From: CAYWCV01 sp964629885
GTDB lineage: Bacteria > Bacteroidota > Rhodothermia > Balneolales > CAYWCV01
Length of the DNA: 45,812 nt
Direction: 5' to 3'
NCBI GenBank assembly: GCA_964629885.1
Contig: CAZVRJ010000017.1
Span: 1-45,812, forward strand
The translations under genes and the position numbers were made by a program. The notes beneath the pieces were generated by a model. The model was not told the origin of the DNA and did no database searches. It worked only from the letters and a program-made list of their open reading frames with translations. The first letter of the stretch is position 1, and every line of letters begins with the position of its first letter. Of this stretch, positions 1-9,200 are shown one piece after another.

Positions 1-23
1 CCCTTTGATTTGATCATCGTATT

Positions 24-449
24 ATGGCTAAGAAAGTAGAAAAGATCATCAAGCTGCAGATCGTAGCCGGACAAGCTACCCCAGCTCCCCCAGTCGGTCC
101 CGCTTTGGGTCAGGCCGGCGTGAATATCATGGAATTCTGCAAAGCGTTCAACGCTCGCACCCAAGATAAGACCGGTACAATCACCCCGGTTGTAATCACT
201 GTCTACGCTGACAAATCATTCACATTCCAGACAAAGACACCACCGGCTCCCGTGCTTCTGAAAAAGGTTGCCAATGTCAAATCGGGATCTGCGGAACCAA
301 ACCGTGTGAAGGTCGCCACTGTTACAATGGCTCAATGTGAGGAGATCGCCAAGGAAAAATTGGAAGATCTCAATGCATTCGACCTGGCGGCAGCAACACG
401 CATGATTGCGGGCACAGCCCGTAGCATGGGTATCCGAGTAGAAGGCTAA
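24..449 (+). CDS. rplK: 50S ribosomal protein L11
   Basis: L11 binds 23S rRNA at the GTPase-associated centre and, with L10 and L7/L12, forms the stalk base where translation factors act. The 141-residue length is the usual one. The N-terminal domain shows the proline-rich PAPPVGPALGQAGVNIMEFC segment (about residues 20-40) and the C-terminal rRNA-binding domain ends in the conserved GTARSMGI(R/E)VEG tail. The ATG at 24 has no clear Shine-Dalgarno sequence. It is the first gene of rplK-rplA-rplJ-rplL-rpoB-rpoC; the usual upstream partner nusG would lie outside the window. Family identity is certain. Confidence 0.98.
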   Translation: MAKKVEKIIKLQIVAGQATPAPPVGPALGQAGVNIMEFCKAFNARTQDKTGTITPVVITVYADKSFTFQTKTPPAPVLLKKVANVKSGSAEPNRVKVATVTMAQCEEIAKEKLEDLNAFDLAAATRMIAGTARSMGIRVEG

Positions 450-469
450 CCGCACACTTAGAGGACATC

Positions 470-1165
470 ATGGCAAAAAAAGGCAAAAAATATAACGCAG
501 TTCTAGCACTCATCGAGCCAGACAAAGAATACACGCTTGATGAGGCATGTGAACTCATTAAGAAGACGGCAACAACAACGTTTGATGCTTCTGTCGATGT
601 TGACGTACGTCTTGGTGTAGATCCACGTCACGCAGACCAAATGGTTCGTGGCACGGTATCGCTTCCGCACGGTACAGGTAAAACTGTGCGCGTACTTGCG
701 TTGGTAAATCCATCGAAGCAAGACGAAGCACGTGAAGCTGGTGCCGATTTTGTAGGTCTCGACGACTACATGGAAAAAATTGAAGGTGGCTGGACAGACA
801 TCGACGTTATCGTAGCAACACCCGACGTAATGGGTAAGCTTGGTAAACTTGGTAAGGTACTCGGTCCACGTGGCCTCATGCCAAACCCTAAGAGCGGTAC
901 AGTCACTATGGATGTAGCGAATGCCATCAAGGACGTGAAGGCAGGTAAAATTGACTTCCGCGTCGACAAATATGGTATCCTTCATTCGGGCGTGGCCAAG
1001 GTTAGCTTCAGTTCTGAGGCTATTCGCGACAACGTCAACGCATTCTTGCAAACGGTTATCAAGCTTAAGCCAAGTTCGGCCAAAGGCACCTATGTAAAAA
1101 GCGTGTACCTCAGCACCACGATGGGACCAAGCATCCCGGTCTCGAGAACGGGTATTCAGGCATAA
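470..1165 (+). CDS. rplA: 50S ribosomal protein L1
   Basis: L1 forms the mobile L1 stalk that helps release deacylated tRNA from the E site. In many bacteria it also represses its own rplK-rplA mRNA. The 231-residue protein has the L1 signature around residues 120-145 (GKLGKVLGPRGLMPNPKSGT) and the DVRLGVDPRHADQMVRGTVS segment in domain I. The ATG at 470 follows a GAGG Shine-Dalgarno sequence by a few bases and lies 20 bp after the rplK stop, so the two genes are translationally close. No L1-binding mimic was identified by eye. Confidence 0.98.
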   Translation: MAKKGKKYNAVLALIEPDKEYTLDEACELIKKTATTTFDASVDVDVRLGVDPRHADQMVRGTVSLPHGTGKTVRVLALVNPSKQDEAREAGADFVGLDDYMEKIEGGWTDIDVIVATPDVMGKLGKLGKVLGPRGLMPNPKSGTVTMDVANAIKDVKAGKIDFRVDKYGILHSGVAKVSFSSEAIRDNVNAFLQTVIKLKPSSAKGTYVKSVYLSTTMGPSIPVSRTGIQA

Positions 1166-1205
1166 GTAAATTAACCGTGCACCTTGCACGCAAATAAAGC
1201 AGACA

Positions 1206-1730
1206 ATGGCAACCAAAGAGCAAAAACAGAACGTTGTAGACGAACTTGGCGAGATTCTGCAAAGTTCCGGATCGGTTTACATGGCCAACTACAAAGGCAT
1301 GAGTGTAGCCGAGATCAACAAATTGCGTAATGATTTCCGTAAAGTCGGACTCATATTCAAAGTTTACAAGAATACATTGGTGCGCCGTGCCATGGAGCAA
1401 AAGGGTGGTTATGATGCCGCCTTCGCTCACTTGGCCGAACCTACAGCCTATGTATTCGTGGGCGACGACAACCTTTCACAGCCAGCTAAAGTTCTAAAGA
1501 CTTTTCTTAAGGACCACAAGCGTCCGGCTTTCAAAGGAGCGTTAATTGACGGTTCATTCTATGGATCGGACCAATTAGACGCATTGACGGAGTTCAAATC
1601 GAAGAACGATGTTATCGGCGACATCATGGGACTGCTTCTGTCTCCAATGTCCAACATTGTCGGAGCGCTTCAGTCCCAGGGTTCAAACCTGGTTGGCGCC
1701 ATAAAAACTATTGCCGATAAAGAGCAATAA
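1206..1730 (+). CDS. rplJ: 50S ribosomal protein L10
   Basis: L10 anchors L7/L12 dimers to the ribosome next to L11. The 174-residue protein begins with the typical N-terminal rRNA-binding domain (about residues 5-100, including the KVYKNTLVRRA segment). It ends with the helix that carries L7/L12 dimers. It starts 40 bp after rplA and ends 51 bp before rplL. In well-studied bacteria L10-L7/L12 represses its own mRNA leader. The 40-bp leader here is short and I could not recognise a known L10 leader structure in it. Confidence 0.97.
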   Translation: MATKEQKQNVVDELGEILQSSGSVYMANYKGMSVAEINKLRNDFRKVGLIFKVYKNTLVRRAMEQKGGYDAAFAHLAEPTAYVFVGDDNLSQPAKVLKTFLKDHKRPAFKGALIDGSFYGSDQLDALTEFKSKNDVIGDIMGLLLSPMSNIVGALQSQGSNLVGAIKTIADKEQ

Positions 1731-1781
1731 TCTCAACAGTATTTCACAGCAGACAAATCCATCTAATCGGAGAATCACACC

Positions 1782-2159
1782 ATGGCAGATGTAAAATCGC
1801 TCGCAGAGCAGTTGGTGAACCTCACCATCAAAGAAGCCAACGAATTGGCTCAGGTACTCGAGAATGACTACGGTATCAAACCAGCAGCAGCTGCTGTTGC
1901 CGTAGCCGCTCCATCAGCAGCAGGCGAAGCAGCCGTTGTTGAAGAGCAAACTGAGTTCACCGTTATCCTCAAGGGCTCTGGCGCAAACAAAATCGGCGTT
2001 ATCAAAGAGATCCGCGCCCTTACCGGCCTTGGTCTGAAAGAAGCCAAAGACCTCGTTGACAGTGCTCCTAGCACCGTTAAAGAAGGTGCTTCTAAGGATG
2101 AAGCCGAATCCATCAAAGCAAAATTGCTCGAAGCAGGCGCTGAAGTAGAACTGAAATAA
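1782..2159 (+). CDS. rplL: 50S ribosomal protein L7/L12
   Basis: This is the multicopy stalk protein that recruits IF2, EF-Tu, EF-G and RF3. The 125-residue sequence has the N-terminal dimerisation helix (residues 1-33), an alanine-rich hinge (about 35-52), and the C-terminal factor-binding domain with KIGVIKEIRALTGLGLKEAK (about 70-89). A CGGAG Shine-Dalgarno sequence lies about 9 bp before the ATG. It is followed by a 174-bp gap before rpoB that holds two hairpins and probably sets the ratio of stalk protein to polymerase. Confidence 0.98.
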   Translation: MADVKSLAEQLVNLTIKEANELAQVLENDYGIKPAAAAVAVAAPSAAGEAAVVEEQTEFTVILKGSGANKIGVIKEIRALTGLGLKEAKDLVDSAPSTVKEGASKDEAESIKAKLLEAGAEVELK

Positions 2160-2191
2160 TTCGCTTCGCTCCATAGCACCGAACGTTGACG

Positions 2192-2223
2192 ATAGCCAAT
2201 ACTGTGTATACGGTATTGGCTAT
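2192..2223 (+). promoter_or_regulatory. Hairpin 1 in the rplL-rpoB gap
   Basis: An 11-bp perfect inverted repeat (ATAGCCAATAC at 2192-2202, GTATTGGCTAT at 2213-2223) surrounds a 10-nt loop, starting 32 bp after the rplL stop. No T-run follows, so it is not a standard intrinsic terminator. In E. coli the equivalent gap holds a partial attenuator and an RNase III site. An attenuator, processing site or mRNA stabiliser is plausible here by position. Confidence 0.6.
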
Positions 2224-2275
2224 TGGTGTCTGTGCCCGACTTATTCTAGTCTGGCTTCACTATTTAAATAAAATA

Positions 2276-2300
2276 ACGACCTGGCAATGGCACAGGTCGT
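2276..2300 (+). promoter_or_regulatory. Hairpin 2 (possible attenuator) just upstream of rpoB
   Basis: An 8-bp perfect inverted repeat (ACGACCTG at 2276-2283, CAGGTCGT at 2293-2300) has a 9-nt loop. A pyrimidine-rich tail with several T-stretches follows, and the rpoB start codon is 34 bp downstream. The T-stretch begins about 6 nt after the stem, so termination, if any, would be weak. I read it as a leaky attenuator or leader structure; this is an inference. Confidence 0.45.
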
Positions 2301-2333
2301 CACGTCCTTTTCCTTTTCAGAAGCGAGGTATCC

Positions 2334-5300
2334 TTGAGTACACCGACCGTTAAGTTACCTATTGAAAATCGCATTACATTCGCGAAAACCCGTCAAGTCC
2401 TCGATTACCCAGATTTCCTCGACATTCAGCTAGAGTCATTCCGCATCTTCACTCAGTGGGACATTGCTGCAGAAGACCGCGACAATGTAGGTCTACAGCA
2501 GATATTCCAGGAAAATTTTCCAATTCAGGACTCCCGCGAGCGACATGTTTTAGAGTTTTTGTCCTATAGTGTCGACACTCCAAAGTATGACATCAGTGAG
2601 TGCCAAGAGAGGGGTTTAACGTATGCTATCCCATTGAAGGCAAAAATGCGCCTCTCAAGTGTGGATCACAGCGACGAAACAACCGAAACCATTGAGCAGG
2701 AAGTCTTTCTTGGCGACTTGCCATGGATGACAGATCGTGGTACGTTCATCATTAATGGTGCCGAGCGGGTTATCGTTAGCCAGCTTCACCGTTCACCAGG
2801 TGTGTTTTTTGGTCAATCTTTGCACCCTAACGGAACACAGCTCTATAGCGCCCGTGTTATTCCGTTCAAAGGGTCATGGATCGAATTGACTACCGACATT
2901 CGCGATGTTCTTTGGGCGTATATCGACCGTAAGAAAAAGCTGCCAGTAACAACCTTACTTCGTACACTCGGATACCCTACAGATTACGATATCCTCACTC
3001 TTTTCGGCCTTTCCGAGCAAGTTTCGGTAAAGACACGTAAGGATTTTAACGAGCACCTCGGTAAGCGTTTAGCTGTTGCTGTCACCGAAGACAAGATCGA
3101 AGAAGTAGTCGATGACGAGACCGGCGAAGTACGTGAAGCCAAGAGCGTAAACACGATCCTTAATCGTGAGCATGAGCTATCTGAAGAAGATTTTGACACT
3201 CTTCGTAACCTGGGTATCAATGTTGTTAACGTTCTCAAGATCAGCGTTGAAGATGCCGATCGTTCCGTTATCTTGAACACACTGAAAAAAGACAGCACAC
3301 GCGACGAGGAGTCTGCCCTTGGCGAAGTGTACCGTCAAATCCGTACTGGCGAAATGCCAGACATGGAGACGGCGCGCCAAGTTATTGATCGTCTGTTTTT
3401 CAACGACAAAAAATATGACTTAGGTGATGTGGGTCGATACCGTCTCAACAAGCGCCTAGGCATGGAAACCGATTTGGGCATACGTGTCCTCACTAAAGAG
3501 GATATCGTAGCAATTACCAAAGAGGTGATTCGTCTTAAGAATCTGAAGAGCCAGGTCGACGACATCGATCACTTATCAAATCGCCGTGTTCGTACAGTCG
3601 GCGAGCAACTTGGCCAGCAGTTCGCAATTGGTCTTGCACGTATGGCTCGTACCATCCGTGAGCGAATGAACTCGCGCGACGCCGAGCAGTTCACACCTCA
3701 GGACTTGGTGAATGCCCGTACGATATCGTCGGTAATCAACACCTTCTTTGGAACAAACCAGCTTTCACAGTTCATGGATCAAACGAATCCATTGGCTGAG
3801 CTTACCCACAAGCGCCGTATGTCGGCACTTGGGCCTGGTGGTTTGACCCGCGAGCGTGCAGGTTTTGAGGTTCGTGACGTTCACTACACCCACTATGGTC
3901 GTCTGTGTCCAATCGAAACTCCCGAAGGTCCAAACATCGGCTTGATTTCGTCGTTATGTGTCCACGCCAAAGTAAACGAGTTTGGTTTTATTGAGACACC
4001 ATACCGTAAAGTAAAAGCTGGCGTAGTTACTTCAAATGTTGAGTATTTGTCAGCCGAGCAGGAAGATGAAACAATCATCGCTCAGGCAAACGCCCCGTTG
4101 AAGGATGACGGTAAATTTGAGCGCGATTACGTGTTCTCCCGTCTTCGCGACGGCAACGTGAAGTTGGCTGATCCGAACGAGATTCAGTACATGGACATCG
4201 CTCCGAATCAGATTACATCGGTTGCTGCTGCTTTAATTCCGTTTATTGAGCACGACGATGCCAACCGCGCTCTCATGGGTTCGAACATGCAGCGCCAGGC
4301 GGTACCATTGGTACGTCCAGAGGCACCTGTCGTCGGAACAGGTATGGAGTTCCGTGCTGCCACCGATTCTAGAGCTATGGTACTTGCCGAGGGTGATGGT
4401 ACGGTAGTTTACGTCAGTGCCACCGAAATCCGTATTAAATACGATCGCACCGAGCAAGAGGCTCTTGCTTATTTCGATAGCGGCGTGGTTTCGTATCCTT
4501 TGCGCAAATTTGAGCGCACCAACCAAGACACGACTGCTAACCAGCGTCCTATTGTTAAAGTTGGTCAACGTGTTATTAAAGGTTTGCCAATTGCAGACGG
4601 TTGTGCTACCGAAGGTGGCGAACTTGCTCTTGGTCGAAACATTCTGGTTGCTTTCATGCCATGGCGTGGATACAACTTCGAAGATGCCATCGCAATCAGC
4701 GAGCGCGTAGCTGCAGAAGATATTTACACTTCCATTCACATTCAGGAGTTCGAACTTCAAGTTCGTGACACCAAGCGTGGCGAGGAAGAGCTTACCCGTG
4801 AGATCCCGAACGTAAGCGAGGAAGCAACACGTAACCTCGATGAGAACGGAATCATCCGCACTGGTGCAAAAATCAAGCCAGGCGACATCCTCGTTGGCAA
4901 GATCACCCCTAAAGGAGAGACCGACCCTACACCAGAGGAGAAGCTTCTCAGAGCGATCTTCGGCGACAAAGCTGGTGACGTGAAGGACGCATCGCTGCGT
5001 ACCCCTCCAGGTGTTTCTGGTACCATCATTGGTAGCAAGCTATTCAGCCGTAAACGCGAAGAAGCCATTTCCCGTAAAGAGGAGAAGGAGATCGTTGAGC
5101 GTGAGAATGTAGCATTCGAAGCCCAAATCATGGAACTAAACCAAGATTGGGCAGAGAGAATGACCAAAATTCTCGCTGGCAAGAAGTCGCCTGAAGTTGT
5201 GAATGCAACGGGTGAATTGCTAGTTGAGAAGGGTGTAACGTACTCTCGTGAGGTGTTCGATCTTATCGACCCTTACACACTCAGCTTGAAGCTCAAGTGG

Positions 5301-6158
5301 TGCAGCGACGATACGATTAACCAAATTATTCGTACGCTCGTTGTTAACTACCGCACAGAGCGCCGCAAGTTCGAAACCGAGTACAAGCGTAAGAAATATG
5401 CCATCCAAGTGGGAGACGAGCTGCCACCAGGTATCGTACAAAAGGCCAAGATTTATGTTGCCAAGAAGCGGAAGCTTCAGGTAGGTGACAAAATGGCCGG
5501 ACGTCACGGTAACAAAGGTGTTGTGGCCAAGGTAGTTCCGGTCGAAGACATGCCATTCATGTCTGATGGAACACCAGTAGATATCGTGCTTAACCCGCTC
5601 GGCGTACCATCGCGTATGAACTTGGGCCAGATCTATGAAACCATCCTCGGATGGGCAGGTAAAAAGTTGGGCATCAAGTTCGCAAGTCCAATTTTCGACG
5701 GTGGTAAAGCTGAAGATGTTCGTGGTTACTTGCGTGATGCTGGCCTACCAGAAGACGGCCGCATTCACCTGTTCGATGGACGAACAGGAGAGCAGTTTGC
5801 ACAGAAAACTACCGTTGGTTTTATCTACATGCTCAAACTGAACCACCTTGTTCAGGACAAGATGCATGCCCGTTCGATTGGACCATACTCGCTTATCACA
5901 CAGCAACCGCTGGGTGGCAAGGCACAGTTCGGCGGCCAGCGACTGGGTGAGATGGAAGTGTGGGCGTTGTATGCGTATGGCGCAGCCAACATCCTGCAGG
6001 AAATGCTGACCGTCAAGAGCGATGACGTGAAGGGTCGTGCAAAAGTGTACGAAGCCATCGTCAAGGGCGACAACCTCCCAGAAGGTGGTACCCCTGAGTC
6101 GTTCAACGTTCTGGTTCGTGAGTTGCAGGGTCTCGGACTCGAAGTACTAATCGAGTAA
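2334..6158 (+). CDS. rpoB: DNA-directed RNA polymerase subunit beta
   Basis: RpoB forms one half of the polymerase cleft and is the rifampicin target. The 1274-residue length is normal for FCB bacteria. The start is a TTG at 2334, preceded by GCGAGG about 8 bp upstream; it gives the expected short N-terminus before the QVLDYPDFLDIQLESF segment. The rifampicin region (about residues 473-500) reads NQLSQFMDQTNPLAELTHKR followed by RMSALGPGG. The aspartate, histidine and serine that are commonly mutated in resistant strains are all wild type. The C-terminal part contains the GRHGNKGVV and MPFMSDGTPVDIVLNPLGVP segments. No inteins, insertions or frameshifts are seen. Confidence 0.99.
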   Translation: MSTPTVKLPIENRITFAKTRQVLDYPDFLDIQLESFRIFTQWDIAAEDRDNVGLQQIFQENFPIQDSRERHVLEFLSYSVDTPKYDISECQERGLTYAIPLKAKMRLSSVDHSDETTETIEQEVFLGDLPWMTDRGTFIINGAERVIVSQLHRSPGVFFGQSLHPNGTQLYSARVIPFKGSWIELTTDIRDVLWAYIDRKKKLPVTTLLRTLGYPTDYDILTLFGLSEQVSVKTRKDFNEHLGKRLAVAVTEDKIEEVVDDETGEVREAKSVNTILNREHELSEEDFDTLRNLGINVVNVLKISVEDADRSVILNTLKKDSTRDEESALGEVYRQIRTGEMPDMETARQVIDRLFFNDKKYDLGDVGRYRLNKRLGMETDLGIRVLTKEDIVAITKEVIRLKNLKSQVDDIDHLSNRRVRTVGEQLGQQFAIGLARMARTIRERMNSRDAEQFTPQDLVNARTISSVINTFFGTNQLSQFMDQTNPLAELTHKRRMSALGPGGLTRERAGFEVRDVHYTHYGRLCPIETPEGPNIGLISSLCVHAKVNEFGFIETPYRKVKAGVVTSNVEYLSAEQEDETIIAQANAPLKDDGKFERDYVFSRLRDGNVKLADPNEIQYMDIAPNQITSVAAALIPFIEHDDANRALMGSNMQRQAVPLVRPEAPVVGTGMEFRAATDSRAMVLAEGDGTVVYVSATEIRIKYDRTEQEALAYFDSGVVSYPLRKFERTNQDTTANQRPIVKVGQRVIKGLPIADGCATEGGELALGRNILVAFMPWRGYNFEDAIAISERVAAEDIYTSIHIQEFELQVRDTKRGEEELTREIPNVSEEATRNLDENGIIRTGAKIKPGDILVGKITPKGETDPTPEEKLLRAIFGDKAGDVKDASLRTPPGVSGTIIGSKLFSRKREEAISRKEEKEIVERENVAFEAQIMELNQDWAERMTKILAGKKSPEVVNATGELLVEKGVTYSREVFDLIDPYTLSLKLKWCSDDTINQIIRTLVVNYRTERRKFETEYKRKKYAIQVGDELPPGIVQKAKIYVAKKRKLQVGDKMAGRHGNKGVVAKVVPVEDMPFMSDGTPVDIVLNPLGVPSRMNLGQIYETILGWAGKKLGIKFASPIFDGGKAEDVRGYLRDAGLPEDGRIHLFDGRTGEQFAQKTTVGFIYMLKLNHLVQDKMHARSIGPYSLITQQPLGGKAQFGGQRLGEMEVWALYAYGAANILQEMLTVKSDDVKGRAKVYEAIVKGDNLPEGGTPESFNVLVRELQGLGLEVLIE

Positions 6159-6214
6159 CAGCCCTTTCGACTACACCCAATGCGAGTTTAACAGCTATCC
6201 GGTAAAAATATATT

Positions 6215-9200
6215 ATGTCCAAAGATTTCAACAGCCTCCGCATTTCTCTATCGTCAGCTGAGAATATTCTGAGCCGTTCACGCGGTGAAGTGCTGAACTC
6301 GGAGACCATCAACTATCGTACATTCAAGCCTGAGAAGGACGGCTTGTTCTGCGAGAAGATCTTCGGTCCAGTTAAAGACTACGAATGCCATTGCGGTAAA
6401 TACAAGCGTATTCGCTACAAAGGCATCATCTGCGACCGTTGCGGTGTTGAGGTTACCCGTAAGGCAGTACGCCGTGAGCGTATGGGCCACATTACGCTTT
6501 CTGTGCCCATCGTACACATCTGGTACTTCAAGTCGCTCCCTAACAAGATTGCTTACTTGCTTGGCCTCTCCTCGAAAAATCTCGAAAAGATCGTCTATTA
6601 CGAAAATTTCGTAGTTATTAATCCCGGTATGGCACGTGATCTTGGTTACAAGCACGGCGACATGCTCACCGAGGAAGAATACCATGAGGTTTTGGCCCAG
6701 TTGCCAGATGTTATGGACGAGCTAGACGAAGACGATCCAGATAAGTTCGTGGTAAAGATGGGTGCTGAAGCCATTGAGGCAATGCTCTCTAAAATTGACC
6801 TAGAACGCGATTCTTTCAAATATCGCCAAGAAGTTCGTACCGAGACCTCAGTGATGCGCAAGAAGAAGACTCTCAAGCGCCTCCAGGTAATCGAGAGCTT
6901 CCGTTCTGCTAACAAGCACATTGAGAATCGTCCCGAGTGGATGGTGATGCGTGTAATTCCTGTTATCCCACCCGAGCTTCGTCCTTTGGTGCCGCTCGAA
7001 GGTGGTCGATTTGCAACATCAGATCTCAATGATCTCTACCGTCGTGTTATTATCCGCAACAACCGTCTCAAGCGTCTCATCGACATCAAGGCTCCAGACG
7101 TCATTCTCCGAAACGAGAAGCGTATGCTCCAAGAGGCTGTCGACTCGCTGTTCGATAACAGTCGTAAGACAAATGCGGTGCGCAGCAACAACCGTCCATT
7201 AAAGTCGTTGAGCGACATGCTCAAAGGCAAAAGCGGTCGTTTCCGTCAAAACTTGCTCGGTAAGCGTGTTGATTATTCTGGTCGTTCCGTTATTGTGGTT
7301 GGACCAGAGCTTAAGATGCACGAGTGCGGTCTTCCTAAGGAAATGGCCGTTGAGCTTTATAAGCCGTTTATTATTCGCCGACTCATTGAACGTGGATATG
7401 TAAAGACGGTCAAGAGTGCTAAGAAAGTTGTTGATCGTCGCGATGCAGTTGTTTGGGACGTGCTCGAAAACGTGATCGATGGTCACCCAGTACTTCTCAA
7501 CCGTGCTCCAACGCTTCACCGTCTAGGTATTCAGGCTTACCAGCCTGTACTCATCGAAGAGAAGGCCATTCGTCTGCATCCACTTTCGTGTACTGCTTTC
7601 AATGCCGACTTCGACGGTGACCAGATGGCTGTTCACCTTCCTTTGAGTCACGATGCGATATTAGAGGCGTCGGTCCTCATGCTTGGTTCTCACAACATCA
7701 TGAACCCAGCAAGTGGTGGCCCGATCGCAGTTCCATCGCAGGACATGGTTTTGGGTATTTACTACCTCACGAAGATGGCCAACGGCATGAAAGGGGAGGG
7801 TAAAACCTTCTACTCTGCCGAGGAAGTCGTCATTGCATACGACCAAGGAATCATAGATCTCCACACTCGTATAAACGTTCGTAATCCGAAGAAGAACAAC
7901 ACAAATTCTGGCAAAGAAGTCATCAAGACCACTACCGGCCGTGTGATCTTCAATCAGATTCTTCCTTCTGAAATTGAGTTCAAGAATGTGACCTTCGGCA
8001 AGAAGGAACTTCGTTTGCTCATCAGCGAGGTATTCGGCAAGAGCGGCACAGCTGCTTGTGCTATCTTCATGGACGAAATGAAAACCTTGGGGTTTGAGAC
8101 AGCAACCCGTGGAGGTTTGTCGTTCAACCTAGACGACATCATCATTCCGGACGAAAAGAATGAGATCATCACCAAAGCTCAAGTTGAAGTCCGTGAGATC
8201 CAAGATCGATACGAGATGGGTTTCATCACTGACAACGAGCGATACAATCAGGTAATTGATAAGTGGACCAGCGTAACTAACCGCGTGTCTGAGACCTTGT
8301 TCAAGGCTCTTACATTAGACCGCGACGGTTTCAACCCTGTGTTCATGATGGCCGATTCTGGTGCTCGTGGTTCGAAGGAGCAGATTCGTCAGCTTGGCGG
8401 TATGCGTGGTCTAATGGCCAAGCCCCAAAAGAGTTCGACCGTTTCCGCATCTGAAGTTATTGAAACACCGATTCTCTCTAGTTTTAAAGAGGGTCTTTCG
8501 GTACTCGAGTACTTTATTTCCACACACGGTGCCCGTAAAGGTCTAGCCGATACGGCTCTCAAGACAGCCGATGCTGGATACCTGACGCGTCGACTTGTTG
8601 ACGTAGCTCAAGATGTGATCATTAATGAGGATGACTGCGGAACACTTCGCGGAATCCGTATGACTGCACTCAAGGACAACGAAGACATCGTCGAAAGCCT
8701 CGAAGAGCGTATTCTTGGTCGTGTGTCTTTGCACGACATCTATGACCCATCGACCGACGACCTCATTGTTGAGGCCAACGCGATTATTGAAGAAGGTGTT
8801 GCCAAACGAATCTCGGAAACTTCCATTGAAGAAGTAGAGATCCGCTCGGTGCTTACCTGCGAAACAGCTCGAGGTGTATGTGCAAAATGCTATGGTCGTG
8901 ACCTAAGCCGGAACCGAATGGTGCAGCAAGGTGAGGCCGTTGGTGTTATTGCCGCCCAGTCGATCGGTGAACCAGGAACCCAGCTTACACTCCGTACCTT
9001 CCACGTGGGTGGTACTGCTTCCCGTTTGGAGCAAGAGTCGCAGCACAAGGCCAAGTTTGCTGGTAAAGTCGTGTTTGAGAATCTCCGCATCGCCCTATTC
9101 GACGATGGAGAGGAAGAGCATAGAGTTGTACTAAGTCGTGCCGGCGAAATCCGCACCGTAGACGACACCGGTAAAATTTTATCGACATACAACGTGCCTT

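Noticed and set aside
503..1216. 237-codon ORF antisense to rplA
   Set aside because: It is a shadow of a conserved ribosomal gene, with no recognisable domain and unusual composition.
4233..4760. 175-codon ORF antisense to rpoB
   Set aside because: It overlaps the fully conserved polymerase gene and shows no domain.
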